A stretch of 64,000 nt of DNA from CAYRUD01 sp964427425 (GCA_964427425.1 CAYRUD010000014.1:578327-642326); one strand, 5' to 3'. Numbered from the stretch's first letter, positions 45,617-54,424 are shown. Notes: generated by a model not told the origin, from the letters alone. A program made the numbers and translations.

Positions 45617-47227
45617 ATGACAATGAATGAAAATCAAGATGCTGTAGTAGAACGAGAATCTATCTATAGAAAGTATATTGAGGGGGCAATACGTATCATT
45701 CAAGAGAGGCACCTCGGCTTTGAGACAGGGTGGGTACATCTCTCTTCTTTGTCATACATCATTCCTTCTCACCTTGTTCAAGTGGCGCCTCTTGAAGAAA
45801 ATATTCAATATTGTCTTCTTCTCTTAAGATCTAAGACTCATGAGCATATCAATCAGGCAAAAGAACATTTAATTCGTTGTCTTAAGTGCCAAAATAAAGA
45901 TGGAAGCTTTCCTTTCCATGCGCTTGATTTGAAAGAGCCGTCTGATTGGGCTCCCTCATTTCGTCTTCTTCTTGTTTTAGAGCAGATTTTAGACGACTTC
46001 TCGACAGTGCTTGGTAGCGATGTTGTTGCAGTCCTCTCAGATGCATATATTAGGCTTCAAACATGGTGTTCACAGTTGAGCCATGTAAAGCATGACAGCT
46101 CGCTTACAGCCCCGAATTCTCTCGTGTTTGTATATCTTCTCTCGCTTCTTAAAAAGGAAGCCCATAGTAAGGATATACTTGACAGGATACAAAAGTCTTT
46201 ATCAGCTATCTTGGATCAGCTCGAAATGCTTGATTTTAAGATGTGGGGGATGATTGTAGCCCTTTTACTGTATCATAAAGAGCTTCTCTGGAAAGAGAAC
46301 TCTATTAAGAATACAGCTCAACGGATCTTGAAGAGGTTTTTCAAATTCTGGTCCTCTTCATTGGAGTATGTTGGCCCATCATTTTCCTCTCAACAATTAG
46401 CCGATGAGAGAGCGATTTCATTATTTCATATTGCTATGAGCCTTTTGACGGAAAAGAAATTAAAGTTGAAGCCTGAGAAATGGCCATATGAGGCATATCT
46501 TTCGCTTGGTGTCCTCTATCCGCTCTCAAAGGTCTCCTCAAGTGATGTTCTTGGCATGCAGTCGGAATATCATGAGCAGGATGAAAATGAAAATTGGGGG
46601 GTTGTCCCTTTCTCAAAGGATATTTTCTTGGGATATTGTGTTGAGTCCTCATCCAGCCATAAATGCATGAAAGGTTTTTCTCCGTGTGTAGTTACTTCCG
46701 ACTCATGGAATCTCAATTTCAGGTCCACTCAATACAATCTCGATAAGGTTAACATCGAGGAGAAAGAGAAAACAATAGTTCGTCTCCAATTTTCGAAAAT
46801 TGCCACTCAGAATGCTGAAGAGAGAATAAATGAAGGGAGTGAGAGAAAAACTGAAGGACAATCTGTCTGCGAATTTTTTGTGGAGAGAAAAGAGGGGATC
46901 GGCTTCAAGCCTTTCTTTGGCGCTAAAGCTTCTCGCTTCTCTCTCGATAATGCTATTTTCGTTGGCGATCTCTCAGATAGCAATAACTTAAATGGTGTTT
47001 CCGTGAAGTTTGAAATACCTGGGTATAGTGAAAATATTGAGGCTCGTTTTCATGCGCACATTCGAGCGTCAAACCGCCCTGGGCAACTTATGCATGTGCC
47101 TCCTCATTTCCCAAAAAGAGTCATGCAAGTGTTTGTGGAGGCTTACGATTGGCTTCTCTCAGTTGAAGCTCCTCCATTAGGTGATTGTGAAGTTCCTTCA
47201 TTTACAGTTGCAATTTCTCTCGCTTAA
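45617..47227 (+). CDS. Large unknown protein, helical N-half and beta C-half
   Basis: 536 residues, no signal peptide. The N-terminal about 330 residues are helical with a CLKCQNKDGSFPF segment reminiscent of the (QW/DGSW-type) repeats in alpha-alpha toroids such as terpenoid cyclases and heparinase-like lyases. The last about 130 residues are beta-rich (FSLDNAIFVGDL, VSVKFEIPGY). An alpha-toroid plus beta-sandwich layout would suit a polysaccharide-active enzyme, but I see no catalytic residues and do not name it. It lies between the PTR1-like gene and a lipoprotein gene on the same strand. Confidence 0.65.
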   Translation: MTMNENQDAVVERESIYRKYIEGAIRIIQERHLGFETGWVHLSSLSYIIPSHLVQVAPLEENIQYCLLLLRSKTHEHINQAKEHLIRCLKCQNKDGSFPFHALDLKEPSDWAPSFRLLLVLEQILDDFSTVLGSDVVAVLSDAYIRLQTWCSQLSHVKHDSSLTAPNSLVFVYLLSLLKKEAHSKDILDRIQKSLSAILDQLEMLDFKMWGMIVALLLYHKELLWKENSIKNTAQRILKRFFKFWSSSLEYVGPSFSSQQLADERAISLFHIAMSLLTEKKLKLKPEKWPYEAYLSLGVLYPLSKVSSSDVLGMQSEYHEQDENENWGVVPFSKDIFLGYCVESSSSHKCMKGFSPCVVTSDSWNLNFRSTQYNLDKVNIEEKEKTIVRLQFSKIATQNAEERINEGSERKTEGQSVCEFFVERKEGIGFKPFFGAKASRFSLDNAIFVGDLSDSNNLNGVSVKFEIPGYSENIEARFHAHIRASNRPGQLMHVPPHFPKRVMQVFVEAYDWLLSVEAPPLGDCEVPSFTVAISLA

Positions 47228-47245
47228 GGAATAGAGGTGTTCATT

Positions 47246-48259
47246 ATGTTTCATAAGAGAGTGATGAGTGTGAGATTTCGCTCTCTTATGAGTGCTTTTT
47301 TCGTCTGCGTCATAACAGTCGTTTTCTCATCTTCTTGTTGTTCACATCGAATGACTGATACATATACCAGGAATTATAAGTATCTTAAAAATCTTCGCTC
47401 GCTCCAAAAAGAGCGAAGCATTTCCTCTAAAGACATTCCTCCTTATTTCCTAGTTATCAATGTAAACGCTCCACGATTGAACTATGAGAGCTTCGATGCG
47501 TTTATTAAGACTCTTCAATGGGGAGTATTGTTCAGGCGAGATCCAATGATTGGACATGTATGGGTTATCTTGGGTGGCAAAATCAAAGAGAGGACATATT
47601 TCTTTGAGGGAGGGCACTCTGGAGAGCTTGGCCTTTCAGCTCCTAAATATTTTGATGAGGTTCTACGTCGAGCTCAAGAGGGGCTCGATCCAAATCCAGT
47701 CCAATATCTGTATAAGGCGCTTCCAGATGGATATCTTGAGATTGGACCGGGAATCCATACACCCACGTCGTCAATTCTAATTCCGCTTTCAAGGCAGCAG
47801 TTCTTATCATGTTTATCTCTTTTCGATCCGCGCTCCGGATATGATTTTTCGCATTGGTCGTTGCGTGATCATAATTGTATAACGTTTCTTCAGGCTCTTC
47901 TCTCAAGAGCAGATATATATACCCATCTACAACAGAGTCATATCCAAATACCTGAAAAGATCCAAATGGATAGAAGAAAAATCAGACTTTGGACAGATAG
48001 CCAATTCTCAATATTCACATTAACGACAGTAGATGATGTGGAGAAATGGATGTATATACAGTTAGCCAAGGGAAAAGCATTTAACTCGAAGAAGTGGTAT
48101 CGATCCGAATTTTCTACCTGGAAACAGAGTCATTTAGATATTGCGCAGAGCGAAGAGAACATGTGGTGTGATATTGCAAGAATCATGTCTCCTGAGAGTG
48201 AAAAAAAGAGAGGGGGTGAAGAGGTTAAGGGCGCTTCTTTGATTACTTCTTTTCAATAA
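47246..48259 (+). CDS. Putative lipoprotein with possible permuted papain-like domain
   Basis: 337 residues. The leader ends in VVFSSSCCSH, a plausible lipobox. Two islands suggest a permuted papain-like (NlpC/DUF4105-like) fold, with a histidine in MIGHVWVILGG (His104) followed much later by a cysteine in LRDHNCITFLQALL (Cys211); EGGHSGELG lies between. Such folds act as amidases or acyltransferases. The ATG at 47246 is better placed behind GAGG than the GTG at 47237. It is probably an envelope enzyme; substrate unknown. Confidence 0.6.
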   Translation: MFHKRVMSVRFRSLMSAFFVCVITVVFSSSCCSHRMTDTYTRNYKYLKNLRSLQKERSISSKDIPPYFLVINVNAPRLNYESFDAFIKTLQWGVLFRRDPMIGHVWVILGGKIKERTYFFEGGHSGELGLSAPKYFDEVLRRAQEGLDPNPVQYLYKALPDGYLEIGPGIHTPTSSILIPLSRQQFLSCLSLFDPRSGYDFSHWSLRDHNCITFLQALLSRADIYTHLQQSHIQIPEKIQMDRRKIRLWTDSQFSIFTLTTVDDVEKWMYIQLAKGKAFNSKKWYRSEFSTWKQSHLDIAQSEENMWCDIARIMSPESEKKRGGEEVKGASLITSFQ

Positions 48260-48329
48260 GTAAGTATAACTGATTGCATGTGATCAAGAAACAGTGAAAT
48301 CTTAAATTTCTAAGTAGAGAAGGCAAGAG

Positions 48330-49226
48330 ATGGCACATAAATACCTTCAAGGAAAAAAAGCATTTATCGCCGGTATTGGAGATGACAATGGTTTCGGCTG
48401 GGCAATTGCTAAGGCTCTCCATGAAGCTGGCGCTAAGATTATTGTTGGCACATGGACGCCAATTTTAAAGATTTTTACAACATCGCTTCAAAACGGCAAG
48501 TTTGATGAGTCTCGTCGCCACGCTGATGGCTCCATGCTTGAGTTTGAAGCTATCTATCCGCTTGATGCTTCATTTGATACACCCGATGATGTTCCTGAGG
48601 ATATCAAAGAAAATAAGCGATACAAAGATGTAGGTGGATACACCATCTCTGAAGTGTGCGAGACGATCCATAAGAATCATGGAAATATTGATATCTTTGT
48701 TCACTCGCTCGCGAATGGCCCTGAGGTTCAAAAACCTCTCTTAGAGACTTCAAGAAAGGGTTATCTAGCAGCTATAAGCTCGTCGGCATATTCTTTTGTA
48801 AGCTTGGTGGCTCACTTAGCTCCACGGATGAATCGCGGCGGTTCCATACTCAACCTCACATATATCGCATCAGAGCATGTCATCCCAGGTTATGGTGGCG
48901 GTATGAGCTCTGCAAAGGCCGCGCTTGAAAGCGATACGAGAGTTTTAGCGTATGAAGTAGGTGTTCGCTATGGTCTTCGAGTAAACTCAATCTCGGCGGG
49001 GCCTTTGGGAAGTCGAGCCGCGAAAGCTATCGGCTTCATTGAGAAGATGATTGAATATACTGCTTGCAACAGCCCACTTCAAAGACCTATCGAGGCTAAA
49101 GAAGTGGCAAATGCGGCATGTTTCTTAGCTTCTGACCTCTCATCTGCTGTGACAGGGGAAGTGTTCCACGTCGACTGCGGTATGCATGCTATGGGAGCCG
49201 CACTCGATAGCGCTGCTTTGAAATAA
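48330..49226 (+). CDS. fabI: Enoyl-[acyl-carrier-protein] reductase, plant/chlamydial type
   Basis: Last step of the type II fatty-acid elongation cycle, NADH-dependent. 298 residues. The segment YGGGMSSAKAALES, followed by SAGPLGSRAAKAIGFI and ending ALDSAAL, is nearly what I remember of plastid ENR of plants, including its two-residue longer Tyr-Lys spacing; chlamydial FabI shares it. N-terminal GIGDDNGFGWAIAKAL is the cofactor loop. A strong terminator follows. Confidence 0.95.
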   Translation: MAHKYLQGKKAFIAGIGDDNGFGWAIAKALHEAGAKIIVGTWTPILKIFTTSLQNGKFDESRRHADGSMLEFEAIYPLDASFDTPDDVPEDIKENKRYKDVGGYTISEVCETIHKNHGNIDIFVHSLANGPEVQKPLLETSRKGYLAAISSSAYSFVSLVAHLAPRMNRGGSILNLTYIASEHVIPGYGGGMSSAKAALESDTRVLAYEVGVRYGLRVNSISAGPLGSRAAKAIGFIEKMIEYTACNSPLQRPIEAKEVANAACFLASDLSSAVTGEVFHVDCGMHAMGAALDSAALK

Positions 49227-49255
49227 GCATCGCTCTTATTCTGATAAAAGGACAA

Positions 49256-49296
49256 AACGCCTTCTTCTCTTAATTGAGAAGAGGGCGTTCTTTTTT
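49256..49296 (+). terminator. Terminator of fabI
   Basis: aacgccttcttctc (49256-49269) pairs with gagaagagggcgtt (49276-49289), 14 bp with one G-T, loop of 6, then c and six Ts. It probably also serves the convergent gene ending at 49304, since As flank it on the left. Confidence 0.85.
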
Positions 49297-49303
49297 ACTG
49301 TCG

Positions 49304-50116
49304 TTATTTTTTCTTCTTAATTTGGACTCGAGCATTAGGATCATTGTCATTGTTGCTTGTGGAAGCTTCCTGCTGATCGCCAATGATCACTCTTCGTTCA
49401 TCTTCGTTGCGTGGTAATTGGACAGGGTTCGAAGAAGTGAAAGATTGAGGTGTTTGATATTGATAAGACTGTGTTACAGGCGTGTGAGATTCTATAACAG
49501 CTCGTACCTCACTGGTGGTTTGAGGATTTGTTGAGCGATAGAAAGGCTGCGCTTGGGGCTGGGTAGCTGTAGTATGGGATCCAACCTGGACTCGTTGGTT
49601 AGGATTTTGGTTCGGCTGCTGTCCGAATACAGGCATTGCTGTTATTGTCTGATTCCGCCCTTGTGGTACAGTATTATGTCTTCCAATGTTAATCCTCTCT
49701 TCAGATGTATTTGTTGATACAAACGGATTCCCAAAAGGATTAGTAACTACTGAAGGTGGTTGATATGTGGTTTGGTTATATGTCGATCGGGGTGGAGGGT
49801 TATTAATTGTCGTAAAGATATGGTGCGTTCGAAACGCTCTCGAACTTGATTGAGAGGTATCGAGAAGAATAAGTGCTCCGAAACCGAAGAGGATGATTCC
49901 TGCTGCGGCTATTGGGTTTCCTGATGCTAAAAATGCGATGGATGATCCTGCTGCAGCAATTAGGCTGAAGACACCGGCGGCAACTCGCGCGACCGTCAAG
50001 AAGGATGTTGATCGCGTCTGGGGCTCCTCAGCAATAAAGCCTGGTTCATTAGTAACAACTGGTTGTGTGCCAAATAAGCGCTGAGTCCAGCTTACTGGAT
50101 TGAATGAAAAGCTCAT
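49304..50116 (-). CDS. Inc-like protein with bilobed hydrophobic domain and repeat tail
   Basis: 270 residues from the ATG at 50116. Two closely spaced hydrophobic segments (about 39-64 and 68-85) separated by a short turn give the bilobed pattern typical of chlamydial inclusion-membrane (Inc) proteins. The remaining 185 residues are Asn/Gln/Thr/Pro/Ser-rich and contain five degenerate copies of R-[VIA]-x-[IV]-[GE]-x-H beginning near residues 141, 175, 205, 242 and 263, at 21-37 residue steps. No Sec signal. It could be a type III-secreted membrane protein; that is inference from architecture only. Confidence 0.65.
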   Translation of the reverse strand: MSFSFNPVSWTQRLFGTQPVVTNEPGFIAEEPQTRSTSFLTVARVAAGVFSLIAAAGSSIAFLASGNPIAAAGIILFGFGALILLDTSQSSSRAFRTHHIFTTINNPPPRSTYNQTTYQPPSVVTNPFGNPFVSTNTSEERINIGRHNTVPQGRNQTITAMPVFGQQPNQNPNQRVQVGSHTTATQPQAQPFYRSTNPQTTSEVRAVIESHTPVTQSYQYQTPQSFTSSNPVQLPRNEDERRVIIGDQQEASTSNNDNDPNARVQIKKKK

Positions 50117-50192
50117 ATACACCTACCTTATGGGATAATGTGTTTTTGAGAGGTAATTACTTGTTTATAACAGCTTGAAGAAAGTGTGAGCG

Positions 50193-50226
50193 AGGCTCTC
50201 TCATTTTATTAAAGAAAGAGCCTCTC
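50193..50226 (-). terminator. Hairpin downstream of the exported repeat protein
   Basis: gaggctct and agagcctc pair over 8 bp around a loop of about 17 bases, 15 bases past the stop; T-run weak. Confidence 0.4.
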
Positions 50227-50240
50227 AGTAAGGCTACAAT

Positions 50241-51050
50241 TTAGAATGGTGAGTAGCCAAATGGAAGTTGGCGACACTGAACGGAAACATAGTTGTTCTC
50301 GTTCAAGTTGATGAGAATATAATCATTATAGCCGAAGACATTGTCATTCTCACCAATGAGGACAGCTTGTTGAACTTTCCAATCTCGCAACTTATCGAGA
50401 TTATCAAACGACGGCTCGATGATCCAGATGCTTCCATCACTCAATTGAATGTAGTTGTCTCTGATAGTGTTGATGAGGATCTCATATTTGAGTAATGGAC
50501 CATTCTCTAAGTCAGCAAGGGCTCTTTCACCAGTAGTTTGATTATAAAGCCAGTAATCATGGGAGGTAAACCATGTTCTATAGTCAAAGACATGAAATCT
50601 GTTTGGCTTAATGACGATGCGTGATTGTGCGGGCCATCTGGAGACACATGGAGCGTAGTAAGGATCGATGCTCCAAACGGTCTCGTCGTTCGTTACAAGA
50701 GTCTTTCCTGACGCGCCAACACTCTTGAGAAGGTATGTAGGAGTGTAGAAGTTTCCTTTGCGTTGAGCGCCGAAGTCTTTTGCTTTCCACTGTTGTTTTT
50801 CAGCTTTTTTTGCTCTTTTCTCTGTTTTATTCTTATTTCGTTGCGTTTTTTTAGCTTCTTTTCTGATGCCTTTGGAAACTTCTTTTTCAGAGAGTTCCTT
50901 TGGAGGCTTTCTTTGGCCTAAAACAACACGTTCTTGTTGTGCAGGAGCTGTTTCTTCTGCAAAAGAAGTTGCACCCAGAGGAAGTCCGATGACGAGTGCG
51001 CTTGCGATTAAGGCGAGAGGGCGGTAAAGGCTACTAAATCTATGTGTCAT
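50241..51050 (-). CDS. Exported protein with two internal repeats
   Basis: 269 residues. Sec signal peptide (hydrophobic 11-28, cleavage after SFA at about 31), a Lys-rich linker 50-92, then two related units: residues 126-147 and 209-232 both read W-x-I-x-P, then W-x(2)-Q-x(2)-[VI]-x-I, an 83-residue period. Probably periplasmic or surface beta-domain protein; family not recognised. A good promoter lies upstream and AGGAG 9 bases before the ATG. Confidence 0.7.
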   Translation of the reverse strand: MTHRFSSLYRPLALIASALVIGLPLGATSFAEETAPAQQERVVLGQRKPPKELSEKEVSKGIRKEAKKTQRNKNKTEKRAKKAEKQQWKAKDFGAQRKGNFYTPTYLLKSVGASGKTLVTNDETVWSIDPYYAPCVSRWPAQSRIVIKPNRFHVFDYRTWFTSHDYWLYNQTTGERALADLENGPLLKYEILINTIRDNYIQLSDGSIWIIEPSFDNLDKLRDWKVQQAVLIGENDNVFGYNDYILINLNENNYVSVQCRQLPFGYSPF

Positions 51051-51120
51051 ACTATCAATCTCCTACACGGTAATCGATCCTGGGGAATAAAATGTACAGT
51101 ATAGATGTACGTTTCTTCGT

Positions 51121-51150
51121 AGTATAAGGCCTATAATTAAGATTTTGTAA
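51121..51150 (-). promoter_or_regulatory. Sigma-70-like promoter of the exported repeat protein
   Basis: On the - strand TTACAA (51150-51145), an 18-base spacer and TATACT (51126-51121). Just downstream two TGTAC copies 13 bases apart (51093 and 51106) could be an operator. Confidence 0.55.
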
Positions 51151-51246
51151 GGATTGTATAAACATATGATTAATATTAGTGATCACTAATCGACATATCG
51201 TCTACAATATATCACCTTATTCTCTTTGCTTTCACTGAGCTACATC

Positions 51247-52191
51247 ATGTTAGAAACGTATACAACAATCCTATTATCCCTATTTCCTCTTTTTCTTATA
51301 GCTGGATGCGGAGCTTTTTTTCGTCATCATCGCTGGTATGAACGAGGAGCGGATAACTCAATTTCATGGCTTTTAGTCCATTTCTTCATGCCTCTGCTTA
51401 TCTTTGACGCTATTGTCTCTAACGACCATATTGAATCGTTTTCTGCGATTTATGAAGCGGCAGCGGTTGGTTTTTTTGTGACAAGTTCTGGCTTCATTCT
51501 TGCGAGAATGTATGCTAAGAAATGGCTCTCAAAACGAAACCCAGCAATCTTTTCGATAGCTGCAGGATTGTTTAACTACGGATTTCTTCCAATACCGCTC
51601 ATAATGATTTTTTCAACCAGTGAAGTTTTGGCGACGTTATTTCTCTTTAATATTGGGGTTGAGATTGCCGTTTGGACAGTCGGAATGTATGTTCTCTATT
51701 CCAATGCTGAGAGTGTAGAGCCTCGGATGATCTGGAAAAAGATATTTTCGCCACCACTTATAGCAGTATTTCTGTCTGTTGTTTTATATAGCCCGATGAA
51801 AGTTTTATATTCGTTTCACGGTATACATAAAACGATTCATATGCTTTCTCAATCGACGATTCCTTTAGCGTTTCTTTTGTTGGGAGCAATGATATATGAG
51901 TATCTTCCATCATTGAGTACACTCAAAATCCAAAAAAATGAGCTCATAGCCGCCGCCATTCTTAGGATGTGTATTTTCCCTTTAGGATTTGTATGTTTAG
52001 GGTTTGTGCTCCCTGTAGACCAATCGCTGAAAACTGTCTTGTATATACAGGCCGCGATGCCATCTGCTGTGCTTCCGATTGTTTTTGCGCAAAGAGTTGG
52101 TTATGATGTTGATCTGGCAGTAGGCATTGTCCTTTGTACGACACTTTTAGGCCTCTTCTCTATCCCGTTGTTTTTCTCATTCATCTTTTAA
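51247..52191 (+). CDS. AEC-family permease
   Basis: 314 residues, about ten hydrophobic helices in two halves, the architecture of the auxin efflux carrier (AEC) family. Family-typical points include the early PLFLIAGCGAFFR and HFFMPLLIFDAI, and the second-half LPIVFAQRVGYD followed by a small-residue helix. AEC carriers export or exchange organic acids or amino acids; the substrate cannot be read from sequence. ATG at 51247; the frame opens at a TTG at 51226. Confidence 0.8.
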   Translation: MLETYTTILLSLFPLFLIAGCGAFFRHHRWYERGADNSISWLLVHFFMPLLIFDAIVSNDHIESFSAIYEAAAVGFFVTSSGFILARMYAKKWLSKRNPAIFSIAAGLFNYGFLPIPLIMIFSTSEVLATLFLFNIGVEIAVWTVGMYVLYSNAESVEPRMIWKKIFSPPLIAVFLSVVLYSPMKVLYSFHGIHKTIHMLSQSTIPLAFLLLGAMIYEYLPSLSTLKIQKNELIAAAILRMCIFPLGFVCLGFVLPVDQSLKTVLYIQAAMPSAVLPIVFAQRVGYDVDLAVGIVLCTTLLGLFSIPLFFSFIF

Positions 52192-52280
52192 AGCTCGAAG
52201 ATTAGGTAAAGCTCAAAGATCAGGCCTCATGTAAAGGTTTATCTTTCACTTCTTGCCCCTCTTTGAGCTTCATTTCTTTG

Positions 52281-53123
52281 TCAGTTTGATGCGCTTGCCG
52301 TATAGGGAGGCGCTGGATCTTTCATGACTGAATACTCATAGTACGGGATTTGTTTTGCTTGCACACACAAAGTGTGAGTTGACTCTAAGACACTTCTCCA
52401 GTCAGCATTTCCATTTTCATTCTCTAAAAGAAGGCTGAGTAAAAATGCGTTTGTCAGAATTCCGCCGTATGCTGTTGTTCCTATAGCGACGTATCCTCGT
52501 TTGGATGCTGTAAGCGAGACAATTCCTCTTGATCGTATAAAGAGGTTTTCCATAACGGGGCGCAAGCTCGTCTTTTCAGACAGTTTTTGTTGCGCTAAAG
52601 CAGGGAAGTGTAACAATGATTTTACTCTGAAAGGAGATGAGTTGCAGCAATCTGTAATGACGACGAGAAGGCGAGAATTCTTTGTCTGAAGCGCTCTAAT
52701 AAGGGATCCAGAATCAAATAACTCTTTTCCGTTCTGTAATGAGAGAAGAGGCCATGGTGACGAGCTTACGAAATTCTCAAGGCCATGTCCTGAATAGTAA
52801 AAGATCAACGTATCGTTTGGACTTACATTTGATTGATCAAGCCATAACGTGATGTTTTGCGCCTCAAGCGCTTTGCCATGAAGATAATGGTTTTTAACTG
52901 GATAACCTAACTCAGAAAGAGTGCCTACGATTGAATGCATGGTTCTTGCATCTTGTTTACATGTCTCTTTTATGTTGCTCTTTGTATCGACTGTGATCAG
53001 GCAATGGATAGTAGGAAGAGAAAAGATATCTCTTTCGTAAGCTTCAACCTCAAATCCGCATAGGGAGAATATGACGAGGAGGTATGGCATGAGTAGCCGG
53101 AGTAGAGGATATGAGTCTTTCAT
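52281..53123 (-). CDS. Exported caspase-like (peptidase C14) protein A
   Basis: 280 residues. N-terminal signal peptide (cleavage about 28, VEA/YE) followed by a caspase fold: the first strand CLITVDTKSN; histidine motif FYYSGHGLE (His113); cysteine motif VITDCCNSS (catalytic Cys160; metacaspases usually have DxCHSG, here Asn replaces His). Family members cleave after basic or acidic residues; the pocket is not predictable here. It is a close relative of the next gene upstream (53312-54115), 189 bases away in the same orientation, so the pair probably arose by tandem duplication. Confidence 0.85.
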   Translation of the reverse strand: MKDSYPLLRLLMPYLLVIFSLCGFEVEAYERDIFSLPTIHCLITVDTKSNIKETCKQDARTMHSIVGTLSELGYPVKNHYLHGKALEAQNITLWLDQSNVSPNDTLIFYYSGHGLENFVSSSPWPLLSLQNGKELFDSGSLIRALQTKNSRLLVVITDCCNSSPFRVKSLLHFPALAQQKLSEKTSLRPVMENLFIRSRGIVSLTASKRGYVAIGTTAYGGILTNAFLLSLLLENENGNADWRSVLESTHTLCVQAKQIPYYEYSVMKDPAPPYTASASN

Positions 53124-53259
53124 GTGAATTCTTTTATTAATTAAAAAAGAGTTTTGAAAATCAAAAATAAAATTAAATGCAGTGGATATAGTAGTTGGAA
53201 TATATCATGTGCCACAGAAAATAAGACAAAACAAATTTGTGCGAGGAAGAGAGGTGAGG

Positions 53260-53282
53260 TGGCAGCTTCATTCAGCTGCCAT
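53260..53282 (-). terminator. Hairpin downstream of caspase-like gene B
   Basis: tggcagct and agctgcca form a perfect 8-bp stem around tcattc in the spacer between the two caspase-like genes. No T-run on the - strand. Confidence 0.4.
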
Positions 53283-53311
53283 AATTAAAGAATAGTGCTG
53301 TGAAAGAAGAA

Positions 53312-54115
53312 TTATTTTTTCATTGAGACTTTAATCTCATAATATGGCTCTTGACTGAAGGCCTTACATCCTTGTTTCGTCTCTGAAAGAATCATCTTCC
53401 AGTTCGCTTGATTTTTCTTTTCTCCTAACGATACCATGCTCTTGATAAGCATATTTGTAAAAAGGCCTCCAATAGGAACAAAGCCTATTGCGTTGGTTCC
53501 CGGTTTTGCGGCAGTAGCAATCAATTGACCCTTTGTCTTTAAGAAAAGACTTCTTAGATTTTCGACCAGATTTTTGTTGTACTCATTATTGTGCTTGAAA
53601 GAGGTCGTAGGTGTAAAAAATCTTTTTGGAAGAAGAAATCCGTTACAGCAGTCAGTGATAATGAGAATCAGACGTGCTTTTTTGCGACTTAAGGCTTGTT
53701 TTATCACTGAGCTTTCTACGAATTGCTCACCCTGCTGGAGTGCTAAAATAGGAAAAGGGCTTCTAATCTCTTTCGTGCGAATGCCGTGACCTGAGAAATA
53801 GAAAAGAATAATATCGTTTGATTCTGCCGGAATTGAGCGGATCCAATCACGGATATTCTCAACAGTAAGCTCACTTTCTTGAAGCTCTTTCTTAATAACA
53901 GGAATGCCGATGTCTGAAAGAGCTCCTAAGAGGAGATTCATTTTTTTTGCATCTTCAATGACTGAGTTCCTTAGATTGCTCTTTGTATCGACAGTAATGA
54001 GAGCCCGAATTTGAGGCGCTTGTTTTGCCTCCAGTGAACATAGAATGACAAGGAGAGAGAGAAAGAAAACGTGAAATAATCTTCTCCTGGAGAAGTTTAT
54101 AAAGTGCGACTTCAT
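53312..54115 (-). CDS. Exported caspase-like (peptidase C14) protein B
   Basis: 267 residues from the ATG at 54115 (the frame opens at a TTG at 54130). Signal peptide with hydrophobic core 13-26 and cleavage near SLEA. Caspase fold: ALITVDTKSN, FYFSGHGIR (His110), IITDCCNGF (Cys157). Both members of the dyad are intact. It shares the first strand, spacing and C-terminal motif (PYYE) with protein A downstream. Absence of any regulatory domain suggests a self-contained secreted protease. Confidence 0.85.
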   Translation of the reverse strand: MKSHFINFSRRRLFHVFFLSLLVILCSLEAKQAPQIRALITVDTKSNLRNSVIEDAKKMNLLLGALSDIGIPVIKKELQESELTVENIRDWIRSIPAESNDIILFYFSGHGIRTKEIRSPFPILALQQGEQFVESSVIKQALSRKKARLILIITDCCNGFLLPKRFFTPTTSFKHNNEYNKNLVENLRSLFLKTKGQLIATAAKPGTNAIGFVPIGGLFTNMLIKSMVSLGEKKNQANWKMILSETKQGCKAFSQEPYYEIKVSMKK

Positions 54116-54424
54116 GATTAGGCATCTCAATTTGAAACAGGTTTATTGGGAAGTACTAGGAACCTCCCGCCTTAGAACAGCCAGATAGGTAGACTGGTCA
54201 GTATCTTCAAAAATACATATCCTCACTTTAGTAAAAAAAGACAAAGTGAAAATCAAAGACAGCCTCCTCTGAAAAAAAATTCTGAAAATAACTTGGAATA
54301 TCGAGCCTTTATTGATAGATAAAGAGAAAGTCGATAAGAGACATTGTACTAAATGATGAAACTTTGAGATGCCTCGTGAGAGGGGTTAGTCTCTTCGTAT
54401 AAGACACGGACGATGATGTAAAAC
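54116..54424. other. Divergent gap between caspase-like gene B and the ligase operon
   Basis: 309 bases without a gene. TATAAG at about 54399 could be the -10 of the operon starting at 54425, but its -35 is poor. A short inverted repeat (gagagg/agtctctt) overlaps it. Nothing else is recognised. Confidence 0.35.

Noticed and set aside
52281..54115. A caspase-based anti-phage defence module (for example with a sensor or gasdermin partner)
   Set aside because: Both caspase-like proteins have signal peptides, and no gasdermin, TPR-caspase sensor, nuclease or CRISPR component lies nearby.
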